Virus record (IMG/VR): IMGVR_UViG_3300024264_000192
Location: 1-21,168 of that record
From: a virus
DNA: 21,168 nt
Reading direction: 5' to 3' (one strand)
Both the position numbers and the translations under genes were made by a program. The notes under the pieces are model-generated. The model was not told the DNA's origin, searched no databases, and saw only the letters and a list, made by a program, of their open reading frames with translations. Below are positions 13,140 through 21,168 of the stretch, one piece after another. The number at the start of each line of letters is the position of its first letter. The first letter of the stretch is position 1.

Positions 13140-14236
13140 GCAAAAAAAGAGTTAGACTAAACAAGGAAGAGGCAATAGCTTTAGGTTTAGAAGTAAAGGA
13201 AACCGAACAAGGAAGAAATACTTTTAGAGCATACATAGACATTGAGTCTCAACAAAAACTTAATCAAGTAAGACACCAAGGTGTTGCTGATTACTGCAAG
13301 GAAAGAGGTATTGATTTCAATAGTGTTAGTCAGTATTGGGACAAAACAAAAGAGTATTCAGTACAAGTAAGACCAACAATAGTTTCATACAACGATATAT
13401 CTAGACAGATAATAGATGAAATGAAACTATACTCTCCTAGTTATCCTAAAATTAAAAGATCAAAAATAAAAGAACCTCATCTACTAGTTATAGATCCAGC
13501 TGACGTTCATATAGGAAAACTTTCTACTTCTTTTGAAACAGGAGAAGATTATGATTCAGAAATAGCAATACAAAGAGTTAGGGATGGCGTTCAAGGAATA
13601 CTAGATAAATCGTCTGGATTTCAAATAGACAAATTCTTATTAATAATAGGTAACGATATTCTGCACATAGATACTCCAAAAAGACAAACAACTTCGGGAA
13701 CACCACAAGACACTGATGGTATGTGGTATGAAAGTTTTTTAAAAGCAAAAGCTATCTATGTAGAGGTAATAGAAAAACTTATAGCAATCGCTGATGTTCA
13801 TGTAACATATAACCCAAGTAATCACGATTACACTAATGGATTCTTTTTAGCTGATGTCATCACTACCTGGTTTAGAAATTGTAAGCATGTAACATTTGAT
13901 TCAAGCATAAGCCATAGAAAATACTTTCAGTATGGTAAAAATTTAATAGGAACAACACATGGTGATGGAGCTAAAAATAATGATCTTCCTTTACTTATGG
14001 CTGTAGAAGCTAAAGATAGATGGTCACAATCACGTCACCGATACGTTTACACACATCATGTACATCATAAAAATGCAAAAGACTATGCAGGTGTAACTGT
14101 AGAAAGTTTAAGAAGTCCTTCTGGAACAGATAGTTGGCATCATAGAAACGGATATCAACACGCTCCAAAAGCAATAGAAGGATTTTTACATCACCCAGAG
14201 TTTGGGCAGATAGCAAGATTAACACATATATTTTAA
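13136..14236 (+). CDS. Calcineurin-like metallophosphoesterase
   Basis: The dinuclear metal site of this superfamily is complete: D123 and H125 in DPADVHIGK, D174 in IGNDILH, N229/H230 in PSNHDY, H275 in TTHGDGAK and the histidines of YTHHVHHK (305-312). The first 100 residues form a basic, helical extension (MSKKRVRLNKEEAIALGL), perhaps a DNA-binding head. Phage members of this type are often labelled DNA repair exonuclease-like phosphoesterases; a nucleic-acid substrate fits the context but is inferred. A motif copy (14024) encodes Ser-Gln-Ser between the last two metal motifs. Confidence 0.85.
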   Translation: MSKKRVRLNKEEAIALGLEVKETEQGRNTFRAYIDIESQQKLNQVRHQGVADYCKERGIDFNSVSQYWDKTKEYSVQVRPTIVSYNDISRQIIDEMKLYSPSYPKIKRSKIKEPHLLVIDPADVHIGKLSTSFETGEDYDSEIAIQRVRDGVQGILDKSSGFQIDKFLLIIGNDILHIDTPKRQTTSGTPQDTDGMWYESFLKAKAIYVEVIEKLIAIADVHVTYNPSNHDYTNGFFLADVITTWFRNCKHVTFDSSISHRKYFQYGKNLIGTTHGDGAKNNDLPLLMAVEAKDRWSQSRHRYVYTHHVHHKNAKDYAGVTVESLRSPSGTDSWHHRNGYQHAPKAIEGFLHHPEFGQIARLTHIF

Positions 14237-14237
14237 C

Positions 14238-14414
14238 ATGGAGGAAGGATGGTATTTATTGTCGTTAAGCTTCAGGTGGCCTCACGAAGGAATTATCTTA
14301 GGATTTGAGATTTGGGAGCCTAATGAACATGAGCAGTTCTGGTCTTTAAAACTTCATTTACTGTTAGTAACTATTAACTATGATTTTGGGGAAGATGGTA
14401 CACAAAGAGAATAA
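14238..14414 (+). CDS. Hypothetical Trp-rich protein, 58 aa
   Basis: ATG 14238 lies one base after the phosphoesterase stop. The product begins MEEGWYLLSLSFRWPHEG and has four tryptophans in 58 residues, two short hydrophobic stretches (GIILGFEIW and LKLHLLLVTINY) and an acidic tail. It looks like a small beta protein. No family is recognised. A gap with a terminator follows, so it is the last gene of the run that begins at 12187. Confidence 0.5.
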   Translation: MEEGWYLLSLSFRWPHEGIILGFEIWEPNEHEQFWSLKLHLLLVTINYDFGEDGTQRE

Positions 14415-14468
14415 TTAAGTATCTTTATTGTATCAAAGATTACCTTTTTGTTAATCTGTTTTCATAAC

Positions 14469-14510
14469 AAACCCTGGACTTCTGCCAAGAAATAGTTTAG
14501 GGTTTTTTTT
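14469..14510 (+). terminator. Rho-independent terminator
   Basis: AAACCCT (14469-14475) pairs with AGGGTTT (14499-14505), with inner ACTTCT/AGA-AGT pairings in the 23-nt loop, and eight T residues occur at 14503-14510. A second weaker hairpin, AGATTA/TAATCT (14437-14457), precedes it. Both lie in the gap after the 58-aa gene. Confidence 0.7.
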
Positions 14511-14512
14511 AT

Positions 14513-14520
14513 TAAATTTG
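14513..14520 (+). promoter_or_regulatory. -7 box TAAATTTG, possibly giving a leaderless mRNA
   Basis: TAAATTTG fits TAnnTTTG and ends three bases before ATG 14524. If used in the normal register, transcription would begin at or very near the A of that ATG. No good -33 box is visible, partly because that region is the terminator stem. Confidence 0.45.
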
Positions 14521-14523
14521 TTT

Positions 14524-14976
14524 ATGGACTATAAGAAAAAACTTTTTGTAAATAAGGAATTAAGCGACGAAGATCTTGATTATGTAAAAAAAGTTTTAAA
14601 GAATGTGGATTTAATTGAACACCTGAAAGATTCTTTTGTATATGTTACTGTAGATGAAGAAGATGGAGTTCAAGTAGTAAGTGCTAAAAATGAATATGTT
14701 TATTTAGTCTCTAAAGAGTATTATATTGATAACAAGATGTCAATGGAATATCTAAAAAGAAGATATGAAATAAACAATAAGCTGAAAGAAACTCTTTATT
14801 GGATGGGATTAAATAATTTAAAAAAGTTTGTTCCTGTTATTTCAGATAATGGCATAGAAAAAAAATACTCAGAAAAAGCTGTTTATGCAGAAAACGCTCC
14901 AGAAGCAGTTGGTATAATGGATAATATGGATGAACATGATTACATGTATTTAGAGGACGTAGATGAAGAGATATAA
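14524..14976 (+). CDS. Hypothetical acidic protein, 150 aa
   Basis: I prefer ATG 14524 (MDYKKKLFVNKELSDED) over the in-frame TTG at 14518, which lies inside the -7 box. The chain is helical in its first half (LDYVKKVLKNVDLIEHLKD), has a beta-like stretch (FVYVTVDEEDGVQVVS), more helices, and a very acidic end (DEHDYMYLEDVDEEI). It overlaps the downstream nuclease gene by 14 bases. No family is recognised; the acidic tail could regulate or mimic a nucleic-acid partner, but that is speculation. Confidence 0.65.
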   Translation: MDYKKKLFVNKELSDEDLDYVKKVLKNVDLIEHLKDSFVYVTVDEEDGVQVVSAKNEYVYLVSKEYYIDNKMSMEYLKRRYEINNKLKETLYWMGLNNLKKFVPVISDNGIEKKYSEKAVYAENAPEAVGIMDNMDEHDYMYLEDVDEEI

Positions 14977-15415
14977 AAAAAACAAACAAATAACTAGAGC
15001 AACTAAAACAGTTATTGATGGAATACAGTTTCAATCAAGACTAGAGTCTCATATGTACTTATTGTTAAAAGCAAATGAAATAAGTAACGGATACGAAACA
15101 CATCAATTCACAATCATTGACGGATTTCTGAGCGAACATTCTTCTTACGAAAAAACACCAAAAAAGAAATTTCTACACGATAGAGGTTATAAAAAAATAC
15201 TACCTATAAGATATACTCCTGACTTTGTTGATACTCAAGTACCTCCAAGATATATTATAGAGTGTAAAGGAAATCCAAATGAAAGATTTCCTATGGTTTG
15301 GAAATTGTTTAAAAGACACCTTCATATTAAAGGCTGGTCTCCAGATTTATTTGTACCCAGAAACCAGAAAGATTGTCAAGAGGTAATAAATATAATAAAA
15401 GAAAAATATTATTAA
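14963..15415 (+). CDS. PD-(D/E)XK nuclease, DUF1064-like
   Basis: A 150-residue protein with the small phage nuclease layout: FQSRLESHMYLLL with E28, RYTPDFV with D87, and IIECKG with E100 and K102, which together complete the catalytic PD-(D/E)XK site. Such proteins are often proposed as junction-resolving or Vsr-like endonucleases in phages. The basic N-terminus (MKRYKKNKQITRATK) suits DNA contact. It overlaps the previous gene by 14 bases, and its stop shares three bases with the stop of the convergent giant gene. A motif copy lies at 15108. Confidence 0.8.
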   Translation: MKRYKKNKQITRATKTVIDGIQFQSRLESHMYLLLKANEISNGYETHQFTIIDGFLSEHSSYEKTPKKKFLHDRGYKKILPIRYTPDFVDTQVPPRYIIECKGNPNERFPMVWKLFKRHLHIKGWSPDLFVPRNQKDCQEVINIIKEKYY

Positions 15416-18400
15416 TCTTTAGGTGTATTTACGTTTTTCCTTATGTTCTCAATTACATCTAAAGCGTGTTTTTTTGCAGAACGATCCATATCTTTTTGTT
15501 CTTTTTCCCACCATTCACCTATATTATTCATATCAACAGGTTGCTTTTGTTCTTTTGTCCTGTAGTCTAAATAAGCTTTAAAGAAAGCGTTATTAACTCC
15601 TTTTATTGAAGGCGAAGACCTTGTGTAATTCTCTTCTATTTGTCTTTCTAATTTATTAAGAAGATTGTTTACATCTCCTTTTGGTATAGGAAGAAGTAAG
15701 TTTGCAGTCCTAGCATATAAAAGGTAATCAATAACTTTATCAATTTTTTCTTGCATAGCAGGAGTATCTGCCGCAATGTACTCAATTATCCCTGTGCTAG
15801 AAACTCCGCTACCTGGTTTTTTAAATACGCGATCTTTGTACAAAGTATAAGCTTTTGAAAACTTATCCAACTGTTCAAGACCAACACTATACATACCTAA
15901 ATTTTCTTTTAAAAGTAATACTATTTCATCAGTGCTTGTCCCCATCTTATCTAAGTCTGAAGATATGTACTCTGGTATAACCTCTTCTCCTAATAGCTCA
16001 TTCATTACAGAAAATCCTAAATCATATAATGGATCTGGAACAGCATAAGGCAAGGTTGTTTTAAACATATCTGTTGCCATTTGCAATAAAACACTATAGT
16101 TTGGAGATATCTTATATTTATTCTCATACTCCATAGTTGTTTTATACAGCTCTAAAAGAGTGTAGTCTATACCAGTTGCTGTTTCATTAAAAGAAGCTTT
16201 AAAGCCTTCTAAGGTCTCTCTCTGACCTCTAGGTATTTTAGATAATTGCTCCTTGTAATCAGGATCTTCTATTGACAAGAAAGCATCACCAATAAGTTTT
16301 GTCATTCCACCGTATCTATCAATATCATCCTCATCTGCTCCAAACTGCATCATTGCAGCTCCAACAAAACCTATAGTTGTAACTCTTCCTGTACTTAATT
16401 TTATTCCGTTAAACACAGCAACTTCATTCAATATACCTCTCATTCTTTTACGAGCTTCTTGCCTTTGTAGCTCTGGTACATTCTTGTCTTGAGACCTAGC
16501 GTATTGATTGGCAAAATTTGCTTTAGCATTTAACATAAATTTACCCCAAGGAAATATCATTCTTTGAGCTGCTTTTGTTCCTGTTTTAGCATTTATAGCA
16601 TAGAATTCAGCTTCAGAAGTAGGCTCTGTTTGTCTCATGGTTTCAGCAATTCTTCTATCTGCATACTCAATAGCTTCTGTGTTTGGGTTTTCGTTTTCTT
16701 TCTTCCACCACGCTGATATGTCTTTAGGAACAATAGCACCTTGATCTATTCTGTTTTGTAAGTAATGAGCTTCAAAGGCAGAATTTGCTGCAGCTCTATC
16801 CGCATTAGCTAAGAAAAACTCAAGAGAACCTTCTGAGGTTTTTGTTATCACTTCTAAAACACCGTCTATTGTATATTGAAGACCTCTTATTTCATCAGAA
16901 AAAAGGCTACTATCCATATTAAATTTACTAAGATAATAATCAAAAGGAAGCTTTGTGTTTTCTCCTATAGCAAATTCTGCTTTCAAAGCATTACGTAATC
17001 CAGTTCTTGATTGACTGTAAATATTAGAAAGCTGACCTCCTTTTACAAGGTTATTTGCCCATTGAGCATATTTAGCTGTTTTTTGACCACTTCCAACACC
17101 TGCCATAGAATACAAAAACCTTGCGTTGGCTAATTTTAAATGATTTCTAGCCTTTGCGTCATTTAGCATAGGCATAGTACCAGTAGTTGCACTATAAAAC
17201 TGAGAAGCTGGTTGATTAAATCTTGAAAGACCTATTGCAGATAAAGTAGAATAAAAAGCTTGTCCTATTTTTCCACCAGTGCTTTTTAAGTCTGGACTAC
17301 CAAAATCCATTTGTACATTTTGACCCTGAGAAATCATGTAATTAAAAATCTCCATTCTAGATCCAAAATATTTCTTTACGCTTTTATAATCTTTACCTTC
17401 CTTTTTAAATAAATCTTTAAACCCATCAGAATTCACAATCATATCTATGGTTTCAAAATCTTGACGAGAATTCATGTCAATAAAAGAACCTTGCATCTGC
17501 TGGTAAGCTCTTTCAAAATAATTACCAAAAGATAGTCTAGAATTTTCAAGTGTATCATCTTCTGTAACATCTTGAAGAACTCCTGCGAAAGTGCCAAAGT
17601 CACTTCCTTTTTTGTTTTTTAATCTAAAAGAGTCACTTGTCTCTTGTCCGCTATCTGCTGTTCTAAAACTAGGTACATAAGTTCCGTCCACAAAAAAAGT
17701 ATCTTTACCTTCATAGTCTTTTTTTCTTTGCTTGGCTTCCTGGTGAGGAAATCTTTCTGAAAGTCTATTAAGAGCATTTACTATGGGCGTTTTTGCGTTC
17801 CTAGACACATCTTTATAAGATAAAGCGCCTTGTAGTCCTAAGCCTTCTATTGTGGCTTTTAATTGTTTGTATTTTGCTTCAGTTATATTGTCGGGATCAT
17901 CTTCGTATTCTTGTTTTCTAAGGTCCAACTCTTTTAATAAGCTATTTTTTTGTCTTTGGAATTCAGTGTCTAATCCTGTAGATTGATCTATTTCACCAGA
18001 TTTTCTTCTTAAATGAGCTAAAACCTGCATCTCATAAGAAAGTTCTAAATTTCTTAAATCAGTAGAAATTTTATTTTTAGGATTAGCTTTGTTATATGCT
18101 TTAATTTCGTTTTTAAATAAAGAAACGTCTTGATTAACAAACTCTGCAGAAGTGTTCATTGCGCTTGCTACATTTCTGTTTGCAGCAGAAACTAAATCAA
18201 TAAACGGCTTTCCTTTAGAGGTGTCTCTAAAAATAGCACCCAAAAATATATCTGAAGTCATTAAGTTTTTAGGCATTACTTTCGTTCTACCCATCATCAT
18301 TTTTCTTCCAAAATTATTTACATAGGGAAATATATCTTGAATAAGGCTAAAAGGATTTATGTTTTTCTTACTAAGTAGCTTTGGGTTATCAAGAATATCT

Positions 18401-21132
18401 ATTTTTGTAGTATTAAGAACTTTTAACTCATTAACTGTCTCCTGAGCGTCTAAAAGAGTTTCAACTCTTGCAAACTTAGGTCTAAACCCATTTTTGATAT
18501 CTGTAAAGAATTTTTTAATTATCTTTTGACCATTCGCATCTAAACTTTCATAAAAATTTTGAGATAAGTTTAATTGTTTAATTCTATCAATATTAGCAAA
18601 CTGTCTTACTGAATCCTCTTCTTCTTGAAATATTTGTTCACCACTTTTATTTTCTTTGCTTTCTGTCTCCTTTTTTGTTTCATTTGCTACATCTTCCCCT
18701 AATAAAGTTTCTACAGCATCGGGTTTATTTAATAATATAATTTCTTGAGCTAAGTTAAAATCATTAGGATCATAATTTTCATCTACTTCAATTTCTAAAT
18801 CATCATAAGAAATATGTTCGTTAAAATAACCAGAAACACCTATGTCATCAGGTGTATCACGCATATTTTCTAAAACCTCTTTTTTGTATATCTCAGCAGC
18901 TCTTTTAATCACCTCAGAGTCTTCACTTGTAAGGCTGAAAGTTTCGCCTTCTTTTTCTTTAGATAGTTGTTCAAGAGCCTTTTCAGTTAAATCTGCTTGT
19001 TGGTTTTTACTTAAGAAATAATAACTCAACTCACTAGGATATGAAGCTAAAATTCTTTTCAATTTAAACTTCATTTCTTCTATTTGAGCCTGAGCTGAAT
19101 TAATAAGCTCTGGCTGTGTTTCAGAGTCGTTTATTTGTCCTTGCAAAGCCTCTAAGTCAGCAATCCCTTGTAAAAAAGTTGCCTTATGAGAAGGTGTCAT
19201 TTGATCAACAAGCTCTTGTTTTCTTTTCTCAAATGATAAAATAGCATCATCTGCTTTTCTTTGCATCTCTAGTGCAATTTTAAACTTAGGGCTGTCAGAA
19301 ATCTCGCCACTATCCTCAAGACTACCCACTCTAGCATCCGACTCAATCTTATTTACAACAGCTTCCATTTCTCCATCAAGAGTTATTTTTCTGTTTATAA
19401 CTTCATCAGCTATATTATTGACGTTTTTTGATATAGCCTTACTAGCCATACTCATACCAGAAGAACTAAACAAAGAGTTTAATCCAGCATCTGCAGCAAG
19501 TTTCAATGCAGTTTCGCTATCGTATTCTTTTAAACCAAAAGCAACTTCTGTAAGGTATCCCGTGTAAGCAATAAATTGCTCTTCTGGAACTTCGCTTGCA
19601 ATAACCTTCGCGCTTAATCCTGTGTATCTAGAAAAAGCAGCTATTAATCCTTTTCTGTTTTGATCTGCAAATGCCGAAGCAAGTTGTTGAGCTGATTCCT
19701 GTGTTTTTGAAACGCCTTTAATTCCGTTTGCAAGCCTTAACTGTTTAAAGTATTTAGCAGTAAATGCTGCAGTTATAAGAGTTTCTCCACCTGCCTTAAA
19801 AAAAGCATATGACCTTGCCCTATTGCTTGACATATTTAATAATTCTTTCTGTCTTTCCGTTAAGAGAACTCCAGCTGATTCAGCTTCTCTTGCTGATTGC
19901 CTAGCCTCTCTCACTTCTTCTATACTTCCACCATAAGTACTACCAAAAGTAACACCTAAACCAAGTCCTGGATTAGCCATAAATGCAGCTATATAAGGAA
20001 CAGAAGATGTAAAACCTTGCATACCATATGATAAAAACTCTCCAACACCTCTTGAATCGGATATAGATCCGTTGTATTCAGGAAGTAATTTCATCGCTTC
20101 TTCTACCTCTTTTTTTGTAGGCATTGAAACACGAGGAGTAGTCATTCCTGGAGTTCCTTTTGCTCCAGGTAAATAAACACCTGTTTGATTAAAAATAGCA
20201 TATTCTGCAACCTCTTTAGGAATTCCTAATCCTTCAAACGTATCTGCTAAAGCTACACCAAAATTGTTAAGTATATCTAACGTGTTAGCATAAATTCCTT
20301 GTGGAATATCAGCTACCCCTCTAAAAAATGAATTTAACCTAGGATTTCCTTCGTCTAAAAAAGCTGTATTTCTTTCTTGAGTTGTTTTAAGTTTTTTTAC
20401 TAAATCATTAAATACGCCAACGTCTACAGTATCATCAATTGAAACTCTTATTTCACCTCTTTGGATATAACCAAGTTCTTTTGGTCTTGATATTAAATCA
20501 TATACATCTTGAAAAGAAGCTTGTTTGTCGTTTATCAATAGTGATGGTAGAGGCATATCAAGCATATCTAATCCACTAGATATTAATCCATTTATTTGAT
20601 CTTCGTTACTTAAATCTATTTTAGCTAACTCATCACTTCTTTTTAGAGATTTACCTAGTATTTTAGAAGTGTTTCTTTTACTTTGCTCATATTTTTTTAA
20701 GATGTCATCTACCTTATTTAAAGTTGATTTTATCTTTATATTTCTTTTAAGTTCTTCTTCTGTTAAAGAATCGTTTGGATTTTCTGGTAGCCTAAGATTT
20801 CCTGTTTTAGTAGAAGCTAAAGTAGAGGATATAACAGAATCCTTATAATCTTTTTCTTTCTTTACAATATCATCATAAGCTGGAGTTAAATTACTTTTTA
20901 ATTGCTTAATTGAATTTATAAAAAGATTAGAATTAAAACCTTCAGCAGTTTTAAATATGTTAGAGTTTTCTTGACCAGTTAAAGCTTTTGATAAAAAATT
21001 CAAATCCTCTTGTTCTGGTTGATTCATTTGAAAAGCATAACGCTTCATAGCATCGTTAACACCAAAACGACTTTGATCTATATAATCAGATATAACGCCA
21101 ACTAAGTTTGATTTACCTAGAGATAAATCCAT
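15412..21132 (-). CDS. 1906-aa giant phage protein, probably virion-associated/ejection-type
   Basis: This is the only leftward gene. Its end meets the nuclease gene tail to tail, and its start leaves 36 bases to the window edge. Residues 1-260 are helical and polar. A glycine/alanine-rich, weakly hydrophobic stretch occurs at about 360-560 (FLSYGMQGFTSSVPYIAAFM, then PGLGLGVTFGSTYGGS), as in membrane-inserting ejection proteins. A charged coiled-coil-like part spans about 570-850. Late blocks read FNQPASQFYSATTG (about 1304-1317) and FPWGKFMLNAKANFANQYA (about 1525-1543), which I recall from large polyvalent phage proteins. No protease, lysozyme or polymerase motif is evident. An internal virion or DNA-ejection protein is the best guess; a multidomain effector delivered into the host is the alternative. 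One motif copy (17433) is antisense to it. Confidence 0.7.
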   Translation of the reverse strand: MDLSLGKSNLVGVISDYIDQSRFGVNDAMKRYAFQMNQPEQEDLNFLSKALTGQENSNIFKTAEGFNSNLFINSIKQLKSNLTPAYDDIVKKEKDYKDSVISSTLASTKTGNLRLPENPNDSLTEEELKRNIKIKSTLNKVDDILKKYEQSKRNTSKILGKSLKRSDELAKIDLSNEDQINGLISSGLDMLDMPLPSLLINDKQASFQDVYDLISRPKELGYIQRGEIRVSIDDTVDVGVFNDLVKKLKTTQERNTAFLDEGNPRLNSFFRGVADIPQGIYANTLDILNNFGVALADTFEGLGIPKEVAEYAIFNQTGVYLPGAKGTPGMTTPRVSMPTKKEVEEAMKLLPEYNGSISDSRGVGEFLSYGMQGFTSSVPYIAAFMANPGLGLGVTFGSTYGGSIEEVREARQSAREAESAGVLLTERQKELLNMSSNRARSYAFFKAGGETLITAAFTAKYFKQLRLANGIKGVSKTQESAQQLASAFADQNRKGLIAAFSRYTGLSAKVIASEVPEEQFIAYTGYLTEVAFGLKEYDSETALKLAADAGLNSLFSSSGMSMASKAISKNVNNIADEVINRKITLDGEMEAVVNKIESDARVGSLEDSGEISDSPKFKIALEMQRKADDAILSFEKRKQELVDQMTPSHKATFLQGIADLEALQGQINDSETQPELINSAQAQIEEMKFKLKRILASYPSELSYYFLSKNQQADLTEKALEQLSKEKEGETFSLTSEDSEVIKRAAEIYKKEVLENMRDTPDDIGVSGYFNEHISYDDLEIEVDENYDPNDFNLAQEIILLNKPDAVETLLGEDVANETKKETESKENKSGEQIFQEEEDSVRQFANIDRIKQLNLSQNFYESLDANGQKIIKKFFTDIKNGFRPKFARVETLLDAQETVNELKVLNTTKIDILDNPKLLSKKNINPFSLIQDIFPYVNNFGRKMMMGRTKVMPKNLMTSDIFLGAIFRDTSKGKPFIDLVSAANRNVASAMNTSAEFVNQDVSLFKNEIKAYNKANPKNKISTDLRNLELSYEMQVLAHLRRKSGEIDQSTGLDTEFQRQKNSLLKELDLRKQEYEDDPDNITEAKYKQLKATIEGLGLQGALSYKDVSRNAKTPIVNALNRLSERFPHQEAKQRKKDYEGKDTFFVDGTYVPSFRTADSGQETSDSFRLKNKKGSDFGTFAGVLQDVTEDDTLENSRLSFGNYFERAYQQMQGSFIDMNSRQDFETIDMIVNSDGFKDLFKKEGKDYKSVKKYFGSRMEIFNYMISQGQNVQMDFGSPDLKSTGGKIGQAFYSTLSAIGLSRFNQPASQFYSATTGTMPMLNDAKARNHLKLANARFLYSMAGVGSGQKTAKYAQWANNLVKGGQLSNIYSQSRTGLRNALKAEFAIGENTKLPFDYYLSKFNMDSSLFSDEIRGLQYTIDGVLEVITKTSEGSLEFFLANADRAAANSAFEAHYLQNRIDQGAIVPKDISAWWKKENENPNTEAIEYADRRIAETMRQTEPTSEAEFYAINAKTGTKAAQRMIFPWGKFMLNAKANFANQYARSQDKNVPELQRQEARKRMRGILNEVAVFNGIKLSTGRVTTIGFVGAAMMQFGADEDDIDRYGGMTKLIGDAFLSIEDPDYKEQLSKIPRGQRETLEGFKASFNETATGIDYTLLELYKTTMEYENKYKISPNYSVLLQMATDMFKTTLPYAVPDPLYDLGFSVMNELLGEEVIPEYISSDLDKMGTSTDEIVLLLKENLGMYSVGLEQLDKFSKAYTLYKDRVFKKPGSGVSSTGIIEYIAADTPAMQEKIDKVIDYLLYARTANLLLPIPKGDVNNLLNKLERQIEENYTRSSPSIKGVNNAFFKAYLDYRTKEQKQPVDMNNIGEWWEKEQKDMDRSAKKHALDVIENIRKNVNTPKD

Positions 21133-21168
21133 TACAAACTTGTTATGCTTTATATTAACTCTTTGGTT

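Larger units (their letters stand above)
27..17442 (+). repeat. Dispersed directional motif TCACAATCAY, 19 copies
   Basis: The exact 9-mer TCACAATCA starts at 27, 544, 792, 1182, 1381, 1442, 2455, 3647, 4462, 5341, 5889, 7265, 8533, 9353, 10726, 11439, 14024, 15108 and 17433. The next base is T in 14 copies, C in 4 (4462, 5889, 11439, 14024) and G in one (1442). All copies read on the + strand, and I found no TGATTGTGA. Flanks beyond the core are not conserved, which argues against transposed copies. Three copies are intergenic (27, 1182, 5889). Nine are read as Ser-Gln-Ser, three as Thr-Ile-Ile, three as His-Asn-His/Gln, and one lies antisense in the leftward gene (17433). With equal base frequencies one expects about 0.08 copies per strand. 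Near matches include 5109 (TCACAATGAT) and 12447 (TCACAATCTA). The function is unknown. Confidence 0.93.

Noticed and set aside
27-17442. Motif copies as remnants of a transposed element or CRISPR-like array
   Set aside because: Only about 10 bases are shared, spacing is irregular, flanks differ and no spacer or repeat structure exists.
15412-21132. Giant protein as a virion RNA polymerase of the crAss-like type
   Set aside because: I looked for a DFDID-type catalytic motif; the acidic run ADEDDIDRYGG (near 1595) does not fit and no other polymerase block was found.

Overview
The window looks like part of an AT-rich bacteriophage genome, probably one infecting a flavobacterium or other Bacteroidota. 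Supporting signs are A-rich leaders with no Shine-Dalgarno sequence, several -7 boxes of the TAnnTTTG type typical of Bacteroidota, heavy AGA/TTA codon use, short overlapping genes, and a typical phage replication/recombination gene set. No terminase, capsid, portal, tail or integrase gene is visible, so this is a partial genome. The host is inferred.

Layout. (1) 1-1360: a mostly gene-poor left edge with two small ORFs, a GC-rich 19-bp tandem array and a tRNA-Glu(UUC). (2) 1359-5812: small hypothetical proteins, an M20-like zinc peptidase with a C-terminal zinc ribbon, a large GNSCM-motif protein of unknown role, a micro membrane protein and a 68-aa protein, with hairpin terminators. This block uses CGN arginine codons more than the rest. 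(3) 5813-6052: a gene-free control region with an 11-bp iteron-like array, a near-consensus DnaA box, an AT-rich stretch and a promoter; it is a candidate replication origin. (4) 6053-15415: one long rightward operon-like run. It holds a candidate annealing protein, a RecE-like PD-(D/E)XK exonuclease, an SSB with an acidic tail, a stand-alone DnaA domain IV-like protein, a winged-helix replication organiser, a TOPRIM primase-DnaB helicase, a 3D-domain cell-wall protein, a MazG-like pyrophosphohydrolase, a calcineurin-like phosphoesterase and a DUF1064-like PD-(D/E)XK nuclease, with small unknown genes between them. (5) 15412-21132: a single convergent gene for a 1906-aa protein, probably a virion-associated/ejection-type or large polyvalent protein.

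The replication genes fit together. The DnaA-like and winged-helix proteins could open an origin and load the primase-helicase. The exonuclease, annealing protein and SSB form a recombination module. MazG, the phosphoesterase and the nuclease would act on nucleotides and DNA.

The most striking signal is not a gene. The 9-mer TCACAATCA occurs 19 times on the + strand, 18 times followed by T or C. I find no copy of its reverse complement. It falls in intergenic DNA, in all three sense frames and antisense within the leftward giant gene, so selection appears to act on the DNA (or on one strand) rather than on protein. Copies are densest at the left end and thin out to the right. I know of no matching described element. 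A directional recognition site for replication, recombination, packaging or host interaction is plausible but unproven.
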